Assembly (NCBI GenBank): GCA_029690005.1
Contig: CP121458.1
Location: 1,240,001-1,304,000 of the forward strand
Source of the DNA: Prescottella defluvii
Lineage (GTDB): Bacteria > Actinomycetota > Actinomycetes > Mycobacteriales > Mycobacteriaceae
DNA: 64,000 bases
Reading direction: 5' to 3'
Shown: one piece after another, positions 36,118 to 46,146 of the stretch
How the letters are laid out: each line of letters opens with the position of its first letter
Numbering within the stretch: position 1 is the first letter of the stretch
Notes under the pieces: model-generated
The model's database searches: none
Told to the model about the DNA's origin: nothing
The model's input: the letters and a program-made list of their open reading frames with translations, nothing else
Made by a program: the position numbers and the translations under genes

Positions 36118-37083
36118 TTATTCGAGGGTTTCGTGGGCGGCGGGGATCGAGCCCAGGCGGCCGGCCTGGAAGTCCTCGAACGCCTGCATGACCTCGGCCT
36201 TGGTGTTCATGACGAACGGACCGGCCATCGCGACGGGCTCGCGGATGGGCTGCCCGCCGAGGATGAACACCTCGAACGACGCGGTGCGCGAGTCCTGGAC
36301 GTCGGCGGCCGCGATCGTGATCGAATCGCCGCGACCGAGCACCGCGGTCTGGCCCGACGAGATCGGCCGGCGCTCGGCGCCGACGAAGCCGTCCCCGGCG
36401 AGCACGTAGACCAGCGCGTTGAAGTCGCGGTTCCACGGCAGCGTCACGCTCGCCCCCGGCGCGACCGTCGTGTGCGACAGCGCGATCGGGGTGTAGGTGG
36501 ATCCGGGTCCCTGGTGGCCGCCGATCTCACCGGCGATCACGCGGATCAGTGCGCCACCGTCCGGGCTCGACACCAGCGCCACCTTGCTGCCCGTGATGTC
36601 CTGGTAGCGCGGCGCGGCCATCTTGTTGCTCTTGGGCAGGTTGACCCACAGCTGGACGCCGTGGAACAGCCCGCCGCTCATCACGAGGTGCTCGGGCGGG
36701 GCCTCGATGTGGAGGATGCCGCCACCCGCGGTCATCCACTGGGTGTCGCCGCCACCGATGATGCCGCCGCCGCCGTTCGAGTCCTGGTGCTCCATGATCC
36801 CGTCGATCATGTAGGTCACGGTCTCGAAGCCGCGGTGCGGGTGCCACGGGGTGCCCTTGGGCTCACCGGGTGCGCAGTCCACCTCGCCCATCTGGTCCAT
36901 GTGGATGAAGGGGTCGAGGTGGGCGAGGTCGATGCCGGCGAAGGCGCGGCGCACCGGGAATCCCTCACCCTCGTAGCCGACGGGGGCGGTGACCACTCCG
37001 CGCACCGGCCGGTCCACCGCGGACGGATCCACGGCCTCGAGGCGCGGCAGCGCGAGGATGTTGTCGACGGTCACGGCAGGCAT
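36118..37083 (-). CDS. Pirin-family bicupin protein 2
   Basis: 321 residues, intact. The iron site is GTPWHPHRGFETVTYMI and TAGGGILHIEAPPE, the classic pirin His/His/His/Glu set. A Gly-rich loop (QDSNGGGGIIGGGDTQW) precedes the last pair. ATG 37083 is preceded by AGGAGCG. A MarR-type palindrome overlaps the promoter region 21 bases upstream, so expression is probably controlled by a redox- or quinone-responsive MarR protein. Hairpin 36059-36094 ends the transcript before pirin 1. Confidence 0.92.
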   Translation of the reverse strand: MPAVTVDNILALPRLEAVDPSAVDRPVRGVVTAPVGYEGEGFPVRRAFAGIDLAHLDPFIHMDQMGEVDCAPGEPKGTPWHPHRGFETVTYMIDGIMEHQDSNGGGGIIGGGDTQWMTAGGGILHIEAPPEHLVMSGGLFHGVQLWVNLPKSNKMAAPRYQDITGSKVALVSSPDGGALIRVIAGEIGGHQGPGSTYTPIALSHTTVAPGASVTLPWNRDFNALVYVLAGDGFVGAERRPISSGQTAVLGRGDSITIAAADVQDSRTASFEVFILGGQPIREPVAMAGPFVMNTKAEVMQAFEDFQAGRLGSIPAAHETLE

Positions 37084-37103
37084 GGGGCGCTCCTGAGATC
37101 GGT

Positions 37104-37121
37104 TAGTTGAGCATTCAACTA
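37104..37121. promoter_or_regulatory. MarR-type operator upstream of pirin 2
   Basis: TAGTTGA (37104-37110), spacer GCAT, TCAACTA (37115-37121): a perfect inverted repeat with the sequence style of MarR/DUF24 operators, 21 bases before the pirin start. Confidence 0.65.
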
Positions 37122-37185
37122 GTTCACCGTAGCTCAACGCACCGTGTGCGGAACTATTCCCGGCCGGTCCGGGCGCAGTCGGGGA

Positions 37186-39740
37186 CTAGGCGTCGGATCC
37201 CGAGCCGATCAGCCCCAGCCGCGACGCCGTCAGCAGCGCGTCGGCGCGGGAGTGGACACCGAGCTTGCGGTACAGGCTGCGGAGCTGGGACTTCACGGTG
37301 TTCTGTGAGACGAAGAGCCTGGCCGCGATCTCCGCGATCGAGGGTGTCGACACGAGCGCGGCCAGCACGGCCGACTCGCGGTCGCTGATGTCGACCAGCT
37401 GGACCCGGTCCGGGAACACCCCGTCGCCGTCGGCCGGCGCCGCCGCCAGCCACGCCTCCGGCAGCGCGACGCCCAGCTCCGACAGCTGCGCGATCCGTCC
37501 CGCGGGCAGCGAGGCGAAGGGACGGACCATCCCGGTCTGCTCGAAGAGCGCGATCGCGCGCCGCAACATCGCCTGAGCCCGCGCGTGGTGCCCCATGTCC
37601 ACGTTCGCGGCGGCCTGGATGAGTGCGGATTCCAAGCGGACGCGCGGGTACGAGCAGTCCGCGACCGCCGGCTGCAGGCAGTCCGCGAGCGCGGCGGCCG
37701 GTTGGCCGCTCGACAACTCCATCCGAGCGTGGGCGATCGTGGTCCAGGGACCGCGCCCGCGGGCATTCTCGAGCGTCATCCACGTCTCGTTGCCGCGGCC
37801 CAGCGCCAGATGCAGATCGGCCTCGGTGGCGGCGAGCAGTTGCGCTGCGATCGACTCAGGTGTGCACCAGCGGTCGTAGACCGCGACGTCGCGGTGCATG
37901 CGGTCGAGACCCATCTCGGCGTGACGGCTGACGAGTGCCAGCTGGCAGTGCGCATACAGCGCGAACGCCCACAACTCCTCGTCGTCGGGCAGATTGCCCA
38001 GCTCCGTGAGGGCCCGTCCGGCGAGGTCGAGCTCCATCCGGTCGATCGAGACCAGGGCGGACGCGACCAGTCCACCGACACGGACCGCCGGCGTACCCCA
38101 GGACGACGTGTCCTCCTGTCGGCGTTCCCTGTCGAGCCACGACTCGGCGTGCCCCAGTTCGCCGGTCAGGGCGTAGTTCAGCGCCAGACCGGCGGCCGCG
38201 TTGCGTGCGATGAAATCGATCCCGCCCGGACGGCTGTTGTTGTAGGCGCGGCGGAACTCGGCCGACGCCCGGGCGATGTCGCCGTGTAGTTGGTGCGTGA
38301 TGCCCCATTGCAGCCGAAGCAGCGGCAGGAACGGGGCGACCTCGGTCGGCAGCGCGCTGAGGGCACGATCGCCGAGCTCCGCCATCCGTATGCTCATTCG
38401 GGACGCCTGGGCGAAGTTGCCGGAGACCCGCAGGATCAGCGACTGCACGCTGCCGATCGCCAGTGCGTCGGCCAGGTCGGCAGTGTTCAGCGGCTCCGCG
38501 GTACCGATCTCGAGCGGCACCGGGTCGGAGATGTGGGGTGCGTCGGATCCGAACCGCAGGAACAGTTCTCGTCCGGCCCGGATCGACAGGTCGCCTGCGG
38601 CTGCCTCCTCGGGCAGCGTCATCAGGGTTTCCCGGACCAGGTGGAAGTGCCGGGACATCAGCTGCACCCAGTCGGCCTTGATGATCTCGACCGCGAGGTC
38701 CCAGTCGCGCGCCTCGACGGCGTGCGCGAGCGCGGAGGCCGGATCCCCGCCGGCGCGGAACCAGCGGGCCAGATCGCTCGATGCCCGCAGCGGTCCGTCC
38801 GGCGATGCCCGGCGCACGTCGCGCATCAGCGAATCGCGAATCGGCGTCGGGTACTTCCATTCGTCGTCCTTGGGCCACGGTGACCGCACCAGCACACCCA
38901 CGGCCTCGAGTTCCCGAAGGTGCTGTGGTGCGCAGTCGTCGGTCAGCTTCTCGGCCGCCGCCGTGCTGACGGTCCGCGCCGCGGCGATCGTGAGCATGAA
39001 CTCTCGGAGATCGGCGAGGACAGGATCGCGCAGGATCTCTCGTTCGACGTAGCGGTCGATCGATCGCTCGAGTGCTTGGCGGACCAGTTCGCGGTTCTGG
39101 GCGTAGTCGGTGCCGAAGGAACGTGCCACGGGCACCGCCGTCTGTACCAGTGGCGGGAACCCGCCGGTGGCGTCCTGCACCGTCTCCATCAGGCGCTGCG
39201 GCAACGCGACGCCGCGGGCGAGAAGCAGCGAGCGCGACTCGTCCTGTGTGAACAGCAGATCGGCGGGGAGATCGTGACGTGATCGACGTCGAGCATGCCG
39301 ACGTCACCGAAGATCCGCGTGCTGCGGGTGGTGACCACCGCATGTACGCGAGCGTGCCGGTCCAGGAGTTCGAGGACGCGCGTCTCTGTCAACGGGTCGT
39401 CGAGCCGGTCGACGTCGTCGAGGATCAGTGTCACCGGACTCGCGGAGGCACTGGTGGACTCGAGGGTGTCGTCGATTCGTCGGGAAACCGCGGCCCAGTA
39501 GCCCTCGGGTGGGGTGGTCGGTGCAGGTGAATCGATCGTGACGACCGGACCGGGCGGTGCCTGCGACGACGCGATCCATGTCGTCACGAGGCTCGTCTTG
39601 CCCGCGCCGCGCGGCCCGCGGACGACGGTCAGGGCGGGCAACTCGGACAGGGCCGCGAACAACCGCGGCCGGTCGAGCAGCGTCCGGTGGGCGTGCGCGC
39701 TCCGACGCTCACGCTTTCCCGTCCCCGGTTCAGGCTCCAC
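37186..39740 (-). CDS. Large ATP-binding LuxR-family regulator (LAL/MalT type; frame-broken)
   Basis: About 852 residues. The N-terminal P-loop VRGPRGAGKTSLVTTW is followed by the Walker B-like LILDDVDRLDD, then a STAND-type ATPase and a long TPR-like helical region. The C-terminus is a LuxR HTH: ISDRESAVLAALVSTPSIAEIAARLFVSQNTVKSQLRS. LAL regulators oligomerise with ATP and an inducer to activate catabolic or antibiotic genes. One base is missing near 39268. GTG 39740 was chosen because GGGGAG lies seven bases upstream; upstream of it lies a 31-base palindrome. Confidence 0.85.
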
Positions 39741-39803
39741 AACCACACTCCCCAGACCCGCCGACACCGTCGGCGCACGCGGTACTGCCCCGCGAAACCC
39801 TGA

Positions 39804-39834
39804 CGTGCACGTGGCCCCCGGGGCCACGTGCACG
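39804..39834. promoter_or_regulatory. 31-bp perfect palindrome upstream of the LAL regulator
   Basis: CGTGCACGTGGCCCC (39804-39818), centre C, then the exact inverted copy (39820-39834). It lies 64 bases before the LAL start and 55 bases beyond the stop of the MHS transporter, both on the minus strand. It could terminate the transporter mRNA or be the LAL operator. Confidence 0.6.
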
Positions 39835-39888
39835 GACAGCACAGTGTGTCACAACGTGCAGGTCGCGGCAGAGGATTCGCGACCCGTG

Positions 39889-41279
39889 TTACGGGAGGTT
39901 CGGTGCCACCGTCTCGGCGGTGTCCGCCGCCCCGTCGGTGAGGACGGCGCCCTTGGTCTCGTGGGTGAGGAAGGCAGCGACCGCGACGGCCAGCGCGAGG
40001 ACGATGACGTACCACGTGAACAGGTCCGGGTGCCGCGCGAGGTCAGCCACGAGTTCAGGTACGGCGCCGTGCCGCCGAAGATCGCGGCGGCGAGGGAGAC
40101 CGCGATGCCGATGCCCGCGGCCCGGGACTTGGTGGCGAACAGTTCTGCGAACCAGGCGACCTGGGTGCTCGCGGCGAACGATTGCAGGATCAGTGCGAGC
40201 GACATCGCCGCCGCGAGCGTGAGTGCCGAGCTGTCGAGCATCCCCGAGAGCGGGAAGGCCAGGAGGGCGACGCCGACACCCCACACCATGTTGTTGATGC
40301 GCCGTCCGACGCGGTCGGCGAGCATCGCGGCGAGCGGTAGCGCGGCGATGAAGACGAGGTTCGCGGCCACGCCGGCCCACATCGCCAACCGGTCGTCGAC
40401 GTCGTAGAAGCTGATGGCGTAGGCGGGGGCGTTCACCGACCACGTGTAGGAGAACACCGAGGTGCCGCCGACGAGGATGACGACCCGGAGGATGGAACCG
40501 CGCTGCGCCCAGATGTCGCGCAGTGCGACGCGGGCCGACGACTCGGTGGCGGTTTCGGCGGCCGCCGAGGCCTTTTCGGAGAAGGCCTCGGATTCCTGGA
40601 GTCCGCGGCGCAGGTACAGGGCGAAGAACCCGAGCAGTCCGCCGATCAGGAACGGGACGCGCCAACCCCAGTCGGACATCGTGGACGAGTCGACCGCGCT
40701 GCGCATCACCGCCCCGAGCAGCGTGGCGAGCACGGTACCGCCGACGGTCGACATGATCACCGTGCTGCCCCACAGTGCGCGGTTGTCGGGCCGCGCGACC
40801 TCGGCGATGTAGGTGTAGGAACCGCCCTGCTCGCCGCCGTGCGCGACACCCTGCAGGCACCGAACGAGAAGCAGCCACAGCGATGCGAACGCGCCGATCT
40901 GTTCGTACGTCGGCGCGATGGCGATGAGGACGCTCGACGCCGCGACCAGTGTCATCGTCAGCACCATCACGAATTTCCGTCCGCGGCGATCGGCGACGAG
41001 GCCGAAGAGGAGACCGCCGAGCGGGCGCATCACGAACCCGACCGCGAACACGGCCATGGTGGACAGCAGGTTCGACACGTCGTTCGCCGAATGGAAGAAC
41101 TTGTTCGAGAAGTAGACGGCGAAGATCGCGAACACTGTCCAGTCGAACCACTCCAACGCGTTACCCATGTTGACCGCCAGGATCATTCGGGCTTTGCCTC
41201 GGATCGACTGGGTCGGACGCGAAACCGGTGGCGTACCCGGTGTGTTCGGGGTGCCGGCCGACGGCGGTGACGATGTCAT
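39889..41279 (-). CDS. MFS transporter of the metabolite:H+ symporter (MHS) type (frame-broken)
   Basis: About 464 residues with twelve hydrophobic segments. The N-terminal MGNALEWFDWTVFAIFAVYF, the loop FGLVADRRGRKFV and VRCLQGVAHGGEQGGS are diagnostic of the MHS family (shikimate, ketoglutarate and aromatic-acid symporters). One base is missing near 40042. It is divergent from the HD-domain genes with an operator-rich 244-base interval, so it is probably the uptake system of the adjacent catabolic island. Confidence 0.87.
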
Positions 41280-41407
41280 GAACTTCTCCTTCTGGTGATG
41301 CCCGTGGCGTTGGGGAGGAGCCGATTCGAAGAGATACGGGGCGTCGGCCGAGCCTGAGCGCTCGGCGTGCTCCCGGGAAGTCGAGCGGGATGGCAGTCAT
41401 AGTGAGC

Positions 41408-41461
41408 CACCGGTCGACCGGTGTCAATCGGTTGATTGGGAAATTCTCAATCAACTGATTG
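41408..41461. promoter_or_regulatory. Three palindromes between MHS transporter and HD-oxygenase genes
   Basis: CACCGGTCGACCGGTG (41408-41423) is a perfect 16-bp palindrome. It is followed by two copies of CAATC-N4-GATTG: CAATCGGTTGATTG (41425-41438) and CAATCAACTGATTG (41448-41461), centres 23 bases apart. They occupy the shared promoter region of the divergent genes and probably bind the island's regulator. Confidence 0.7.
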
Positions 41462-41523
41462 AGCAATCGCCTCGCCGCGCGTACTGTTGCCTGCGACACA
41501 CTGCATGGATCGTGGGAGCTGGC

Positions 41524-42120
41524 ATGGCTGATGCGCCTAGGACTGTCGAATTCACGAGGATGGACGATGCAACCGTCGCCGAGATGGAGTTGATCCGTGA
41601 CGAGGCCGCGGCTCACCGGCGTGATCACTGGATCGAAACCGTTGTGCGGCTGTTGGAATCGATGAAGGGTTACACATTCGGTTACCGGGTGGACCGCTAC
41701 GAGCACTCGCTGCAGTCGGCCACCCGCGCCCACCGGGAGGGGGCGCGGGTCGATCTCGTGGTGGCAGCACTCCTCCACGACATCGGCGACGACCTGTGCC
41801 CGGACAACCACAGCGAGGTGGCCGCCGCGATTCTCCGGCCGGTCCTCGACGACGAGGCCGTCTGGGTCGTCAAGCATCACGGTGTCTTCCAGACCCACCA
41901 CTACGGCGACAAGCTCGGCATTCCGAACGACAGTCGTGAGCGATACCGGGACTCGCCGTATTTCGAGACCTGCGCACACTTCTGCGCGGCGTGGGACCAG
42001 GAGTCGTTCGATCCGGACTACGACTCCGAGCCCTTGGAATTCTTCATGCCGATGCTCGAGGAGGTGTTCGGTCGGCCGCCGAAGGTGTGGGGTGATCCGG
42101 CCCTCGCTGAGCGGGAGTAG
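41524..42120 (+). CDS. HD-domain mixed-valent di-iron oxygenase-like protein 1 (PhnZ/TmpB/MIOX fold)
   Basis: 198 residues. The ligand pattern His61 (DRYEHSLQ), His85-Asp86 (LLHDIGDD), His96 (DNHSEVA), His118 (VVKHHG) and Asp158 (AWDQESFD) fits the six-ligand di-iron HD oxygenases PhnZ, TmpB and myo-inositol oxygenase rather than HD phosphohydrolases. Such enzymes oxidise C-H bonds next to a hydroxyl using O2. ATG 41524 has GGGAG five bases upstream. A paralogue follows at 42254. The substrate cannot be read from the sequence; phosphonates, polyols or steroid side chains are all possible. Confidence 0.78.
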   Translation: MADAPRTVEFTRMDDATVAEMELIRDEAAAHRRDHWIETVVRLLESMKGYTFGYRVDRYEHSLQSATRAHREGARVDLVVAALLHDIGDDLCPDNHSEVAAAILRPVLDDEAVWVVKHHGVFQTHHYGDKLGIPNDSRERYRDSPYFETCAHFCAAWDQESFDPDYDSEPLEFFMPMLEEVFGRPPKVWGDPALAERE

Positions 42121-42175
42121 GCGTCTGGGGGGCGGTGTTTCGCCCACCGGGATCGGGCCTTGCCTGGCGTCGCGG

Positions 42176-42198
42176 CCTTTCTATATAAAGATAGAAGG
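42176..42198 (+). promoter_or_regulatory. AT-rich inverted repeat before the second HD gene
   Basis: CCTTTCTAT (42176-42184) and ATAGAAGG (42191-42198) form an imperfect stem around ATAAAG; TATAAA lies inside and could be a -10 element. AAAGATAG in it recurs inverted at 42964-42971 before the aldolase-fold gene. Confidence 0.45.
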
Positions 42199-42253
42199 TT
42201 TCGGAGTGGGCTGAGCGCGCCCGGAGATGTCGCGAACGGAAGGGATGTGGGTG

Positions 42254-42841
42254 ATGACGATCGATGCGCCGAACGGGCGACAGGTCAGCTTCACGCGTAT
42301 GGACGAGTCGACGGTCGAGGACATCGCCCTGATCGTCTCGGAATCGAAGATCTTCCTCAATGATCGCTTGCCGGACACGATGATCGAGATGCTCGAGTCG
42401 CTGAAGGGGCCGACGCTGGGGTATCAGGTCGACCGGTACGAGCACTCCCTGCAGGCCGCCTCCCGGGCGTTGAGGGAAGGCGCGCGAACCGATCTGGTGG
42501 TTGCGGCGCTGCTGCACGACGTCGGCGACGCGATCGCGCCGGCCAATCATTCCGAGCTGGCCGCGGCGATCGTCGCTCCCTACCTGGACGCGGAGGCGAC
42601 GTGGGTCGTCAAGCATCACGGTGTGTTCCAGGGCTACCACTACTGGGATCGCCTGGGGCTGGACATCAATACTCGCGATCGGTACAGGGAGAGTCCGTAC
42701 TTCGACGCCTGCGCGCACTTCTGTGCGGAGTGGGATCAGGTGTCCTTCGACCCGAACTACGACACGCTGCCGCTTGAGACGTTCGTGCCGCTCCTGCGGG
42801 AGGTCTTCACCCGCCCGGCCAGTGGGTTCGGTGCCGACTGA
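42254..42841 (+). CDS. HD-domain mixed-valent di-iron oxygenase-like protein 2
   Basis: 195 residues, clearly paralogous to the preceding gene: FTRMDESTVEDIALI and LGYQVDRYEHSLQAASRALREGAR align directly. Ligands: His64, His88-Asp89, His99, His121 and Asp161. ATG 42254 follows GGAAGGG; an ATG at 42227 has its GGAG too close. The tandem paralogues suggest two related oxidations or a heterodimer. A terminator follows at 42873. Base use does not differ from the neighbours, so recent transfer is not indicated. Confidence 0.78.
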   Translation: MTIDAPNGRQVSFTRMDESTVEDIALIVSESKIFLNDRLPDTMIEMLESLKGPTLGYQVDRYEHSLQAASRALREGARTDLVVAALLHDVGDAIAPANHSELAAAIVAPYLDAEATWVVKHHGVFQGYHYWDRLGLDINTRDRYRESPYFDACAHFCAEWDQVSFDPNYDTLPLETFVPLLREVFTRPASGFGAD

Positions 42842-42872
42842 TCGATCACGCACGCGAAAAGTGTTCCGGTGC

Positions 42873-42905
42873 AAGCGCTCGTCCCTCATGGGGCGAGCGC
42901 TTTCG
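42873..42905 (+). terminator. Terminator after the HD-oxygenase pair
   Basis: AAGCGCTCG (42873-42881) pairs with CGAGCGCTT (42894-42902), with an inner CCC/GGG pair and loop TCAT, followed by TCGTC. Confidence 0.8.
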
Positions 42906-42954
42906 TCATTGTGGGGTCGGTTCAGTAGATGATCCACCTCTGGGTGGGACAGGG

Positions 42955-42977
42955 CTTACATTGCTATCTTTTGTAAG
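42955..42977 (+). promoter_or_regulatory. Inverted repeat in the aldolase-fold gene promoter
   Basis: CTTACA (42955-42960) and TGTAAG (42972-42977) flank an AT-rich spacer containing CTATCTTT, the inverted form of the AAAGATAG found before the second HD gene. It lies 53 bases before the start. Confidence 0.5.
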
Positions 42978-43029
42978 TTAGAGTTTCGGCAGATCCCGAT
43001 GTGGCTCACTCTCGACGCAAGGAGGCGCC

Positions 43030-43823
43030 GTGACCGCAATCGATGAGTCAACGAAATCCGCAGAACGAGAATCGAACTCGATGGACGGCTGGAAGCCGCG
43101 AGCCATTCCGCCGATCGGAGTCGAGCTCACCAACGAGCAGAAGCTCGCGTGCGCCTTCCGGACCCTGGCGCACGACGGCTTCAGTGAGAACATGGCCGGC
43201 CACATCACGTGGGCGGACCGGGACGACGACAGTCTCCTCATCAATCCGTGGGGCCTGTGGTGGGAGGAGGTCTCGGCCTCCGATGTGTGCCGCGTCGATG
43301 CGGAAGGCAACGTCATCGAGGGCAAGTGGGACGTGACTCCCGCCTACCACATCCACACCGAGCTGCACCGACGTCGCCCGGACGCCCGCGTGGTCGTCCA
43401 CAACCACCCCTACTACGTGACGTTGCTGGCCGCCGTGGGCGTGCTGCCGACGATCGCGCACCAGACCGGGAGTCTGTACGACGACGACCTGTCCCTGGTC
43501 CACGAGTACGGCGGCGAGGTCAACGACGCCGAACTGGGCCGTGATCTCGCCGACAAGATCGGTGATCGCAACAACGTCATCCTCGCCAGCCACGGCATCA
43601 TCACGACCGCCGACACGATCGAACTCGCGGTCTATCGCGCGGCGTCGATCGACCGGTTCTGCCGGCTGGCTTACGACATCCTGCTCCTCGGCAAGGATCC
43701 CTGCCGATCGAGAAGAACATTCGCGTCGCGATGCAGAAGGCGCTCGTCGAGCGCGCCGCCGACGTCTACTGGGCCGGCGCGGTCCGGAAACTGCTCCGCA
43801 CCGATCCCGACGTCCTGAACTGA
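43030..43823 (+). CDS. Class II aldolase/adducin-family protein (frame-broken)
   Basis: About 265 residues. The zinc-site pattern is YHIHTELH, then VVVHNHPYYVT (HxH) and a later His in LASHGIITTA. The N-terminal FSENMAGHITWADRDDDSLLINPWGLWWEEV is the family start. Members include fuculose-phosphate aldolases and also decarboxylases such as 3,4-dihydroxyphthalate decarboxylase, so the reaction may be aldol cleavage or decarboxylation. One base is missing near 43701. GTG 43030 is preceded by AAGGAGG. It is followed 84 bases later by the amidohydrolase. Confidence 0.82.
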
Positions 43824-43907
43824 CCACGCCGTTCTCCGACTTCATCACGGCTTCGCCTGCTGCGTAACCGAATCCACCACGACCCCGATACCTGAGGAGT
43901 GTGCGAG

Positions 43908-45158
43908 ATGGCCAATCTCGACGACCTGATCCACAACACCGACTTCACGACCAACGTCAAGGGCAAGGTCACCTTCCTGCCCGAGCCCGAGAAGGCGCAC
44001 CGACCCTTCCCGTTCATCTCGGTCGACGACCACATCGTCGAGCCCAAGGACACCTTCGAGGGTCGTCTGCCCGCCAAGTTCGCGGACCGGGCGCCCAAGG
44101 TCATCCACCGTGACGGCGCCGACATCTGGGTCTACGACGGCAAGGAGATCCCGAACGTCGGCTTCAACGCCGTCGTCGGGCGCCCGGTCGACGAGTGGGG
44201 CTTCGACCCGCAACGTTTCGAGGACATGCGCCGCGGCTCGTGGGACATCCATCACCGTGTCAAGGACATGAACCTCTCGGGTGTGTATGCGTCCCTGAAC
44301 TTTCCGTCGTTCCTTCCTGGCTTCGCGGGGCAGCGCCTGCAGCTGAGCACGAGTGATCGGGAACTGGCGCTCGCGGCGACGCGCGCGTACAACGACTGGC
44401 ACCTCGAGGAGTGGGCCGGCCCGTACCCGGACCGCATCATCCCCTGCCAGATCCCGTACTTCCTCGACCCGGAGATCGGTGCGCAGGAGATCTACCGCAA
44501 CGCCGAGCGCGGCTTCAAGGCCGTGACCTTCTCGGAGGGCCCGCACGCGCTGGGTCTGCCGTCGGTGCACTCGGGTCACTGGGATCCGATCATGCGGGCG
44601 TGCGAGGAGACCGAGACGGTCATCAACCTGCACATCGGCTCGTCCAGCACGTCGCCGAGCACCTCGGAGGATGCGCCGCCGGACGTCGCCGGCACCCTGT
44701 TCTTCGGGTACGCGATGTTCGCGACCGTCGACTGGCTGTTCTCGAGGATCCCGGTGCGCTTCCCGAACATCAAGATCGTCATGTCGGAAGGCGGAATCGG
44801 CTGGGTTCCGGCGCTTCTCGACCGCCTCGACCACATGAAGACGTACTCGTCGATGTACGGCACGTGGGACGGGATCGACATCTCCCCGGCGGACGTGCTC
44901 AAGCGGAACTTCTGGTTCTGCGCCGTCGAGGATCCGTCGACGATGGTGCTGCGGGACCGGATCGGCGTCGACCACATCCTCCTCGAGGAGGACTACCCGC
45001 ACAGCGACAGCTTGTGGCCGCGCACGATGGAGGTCGTGGGTGATTCCATGAAGGGGCTCTCGGCCGACGAACTGCGCAAGGTCACGTGGGAGAACGCATC
45101 CAAGCTGTACCGACATCCGGTGCCGCAGAGCGTGATCGACGATCCGAACAGTTTCTGA
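43908..45158 (+). CDS. Amidohydrolase-2 family metal-dependent hydrolase/decarboxylase
   Basis: 416 residues, intact. The N-terminal FISVDDHIVEP is the modified metal motif of the LigW/ACMSD branch; INLHIGSS supplies the central His, and HILLEEDYPHSDS the C-terminal Asp. This branch contains non-oxidative aromatic decarboxylases and C-C hydrolases rather than amidases. ATG 43908 is preceded by GAGGAG. It probably acts with the class II aldolase-fold protein just upstream on the same mRNA. Confidence 0.86.
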   Translation: MANLDDLIHNTDFTTNVKGKVTFLPEPEKAHRPFPFISVDDHIVEPKDTFEGRLPAKFADRAPKVIHRDGADIWVYDGKEIPNVGFNAVVGRPVDEWGFDPQRFEDMRRGSWDIHHRVKDMNLSGVYASLNFPSFLPGFAGQRLQLSTSDRELALAATRAYNDWHLEEWAGPYPDRIIPCQIPYFLDPEIGAQEIYRNAERGFKAVTFSEGPHALGLPSVHSGHWDPIMRACEETETVINLHIGSSSTSPSTSEDAPPDVAGTLFFGYAMFATVDWLFSRIPVRFPNIKIVMSEGGIGWVPALLDRLDHMKTYSSMYGTWDGIDISPADVLKRNFWFCAVEDPSTMVLRDRIGVDHILLEEDYPHSDSLWPRTMEVVGDSMKGLSADELRKVTWENASKLYRHPVPQSVIDDPNSF

Positions 45159-45179
45159 CCGGAGCTCGGTCCGGCCGGG

Positions 45180-46000
45180 TCAGCCGAAGAAGAGGCGGTC
45201 CCGCGCCACCGCCGGGTCCAGTGGGACGCGTGGACGGTCCGGGTCGTGCGGGTACGTCTGCACGTCCCGGAGATGGCGTGCGGCGATCACCCGCGCGGAG
45301 GCTGCATCGCCGTCCTCGATGCACTGCAGGATCTGGCCGTGGACGGCCAGCGCCTGGGCCCGTTCGGTCGGGGGATCGTCTCGGGGTCGGCCCGCCGGTT
45401 GGCCCAGTCCGTGACGTGGCTCGACCACAGGGATTCGAGGGCGCCGGCGAGCACGATCAGCGACCGGTTGCCGCAGAGCTGGACGACGGCCTCGTGGAAC
45501 CGGCGCGACAGCGTGGTCGCGGCCACCAGGTCGTCGACCTTCGACAGCGACTCCTGGTGAAGGGCGCGCAGGACCGGCACCACCTCGGTGGCGCGGTCCT
45601 CGCGTTCGGCGCACAGGGCGGCGCACATGGGTTCGACCTCGTGGAGGGCGCGGCCCACGTCGTCGATGTCGGTGCCGGACATCGCCAGGACCATCGACAG
45701 GCTGTAGGCGACGTTGCCGGGAGTGGGCCGGTGCACCACCGCCCCACCCTGATTGCCGCGGCGGACCTTGACCAGGCCCTCGGCCTCGAGGATGCGCAGC
45801 GCCTCGCGGAGAGACTGGACGTTGACGGGGTACTGCTCGCGCAGTTCGGCTTCCTTTGGAAGCACATCGCCTTCGGCGAGGTCGCCGCGCAGGATGCGCT
45901 CGCGGATCTGATCCGCGACCATCTCGGCCAGGCGGCGCCAGCGGATGCTGCTCGATTCGGCCGCACGGGGCTTCCGGTCCGGTCGCTGCTCGGACACCAC
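45180..46000 (-). CDS. GntR/FadR-family regulator of the catabolic island (frame-broken)
   Basis: About 274 residues. The winged helix reads RRLAEMVADQIRERILRGDL and REQYPVNVQSLREALRILE with a GNQGGAVV wing. The FCD domain has LSRRFHEAVVQLCGNRS and a C-terminal RHLRDVQTYP. One base is missing near 45368. GTG 46000 follows GGAAGG with seven bases between. It is divergent from the acyl-CoA ligase and convergent with the amidohydrolase, so it probably governs the island. Confidence 0.85.
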
Positions 46001-46146
46001 GTCACATCCTTCCGGTCGCCGACGGTCGCCGTTGCTGATCCGCCGCGTCAAGTTCCGAATTTTAGCGAAGTTGGTAAATGGGGCACGTGCCCGTCGTATG
46101 CGGCCTCGGCCCCGTGCGGCGGGATGCTCGCAGAGGGAGAACACAG

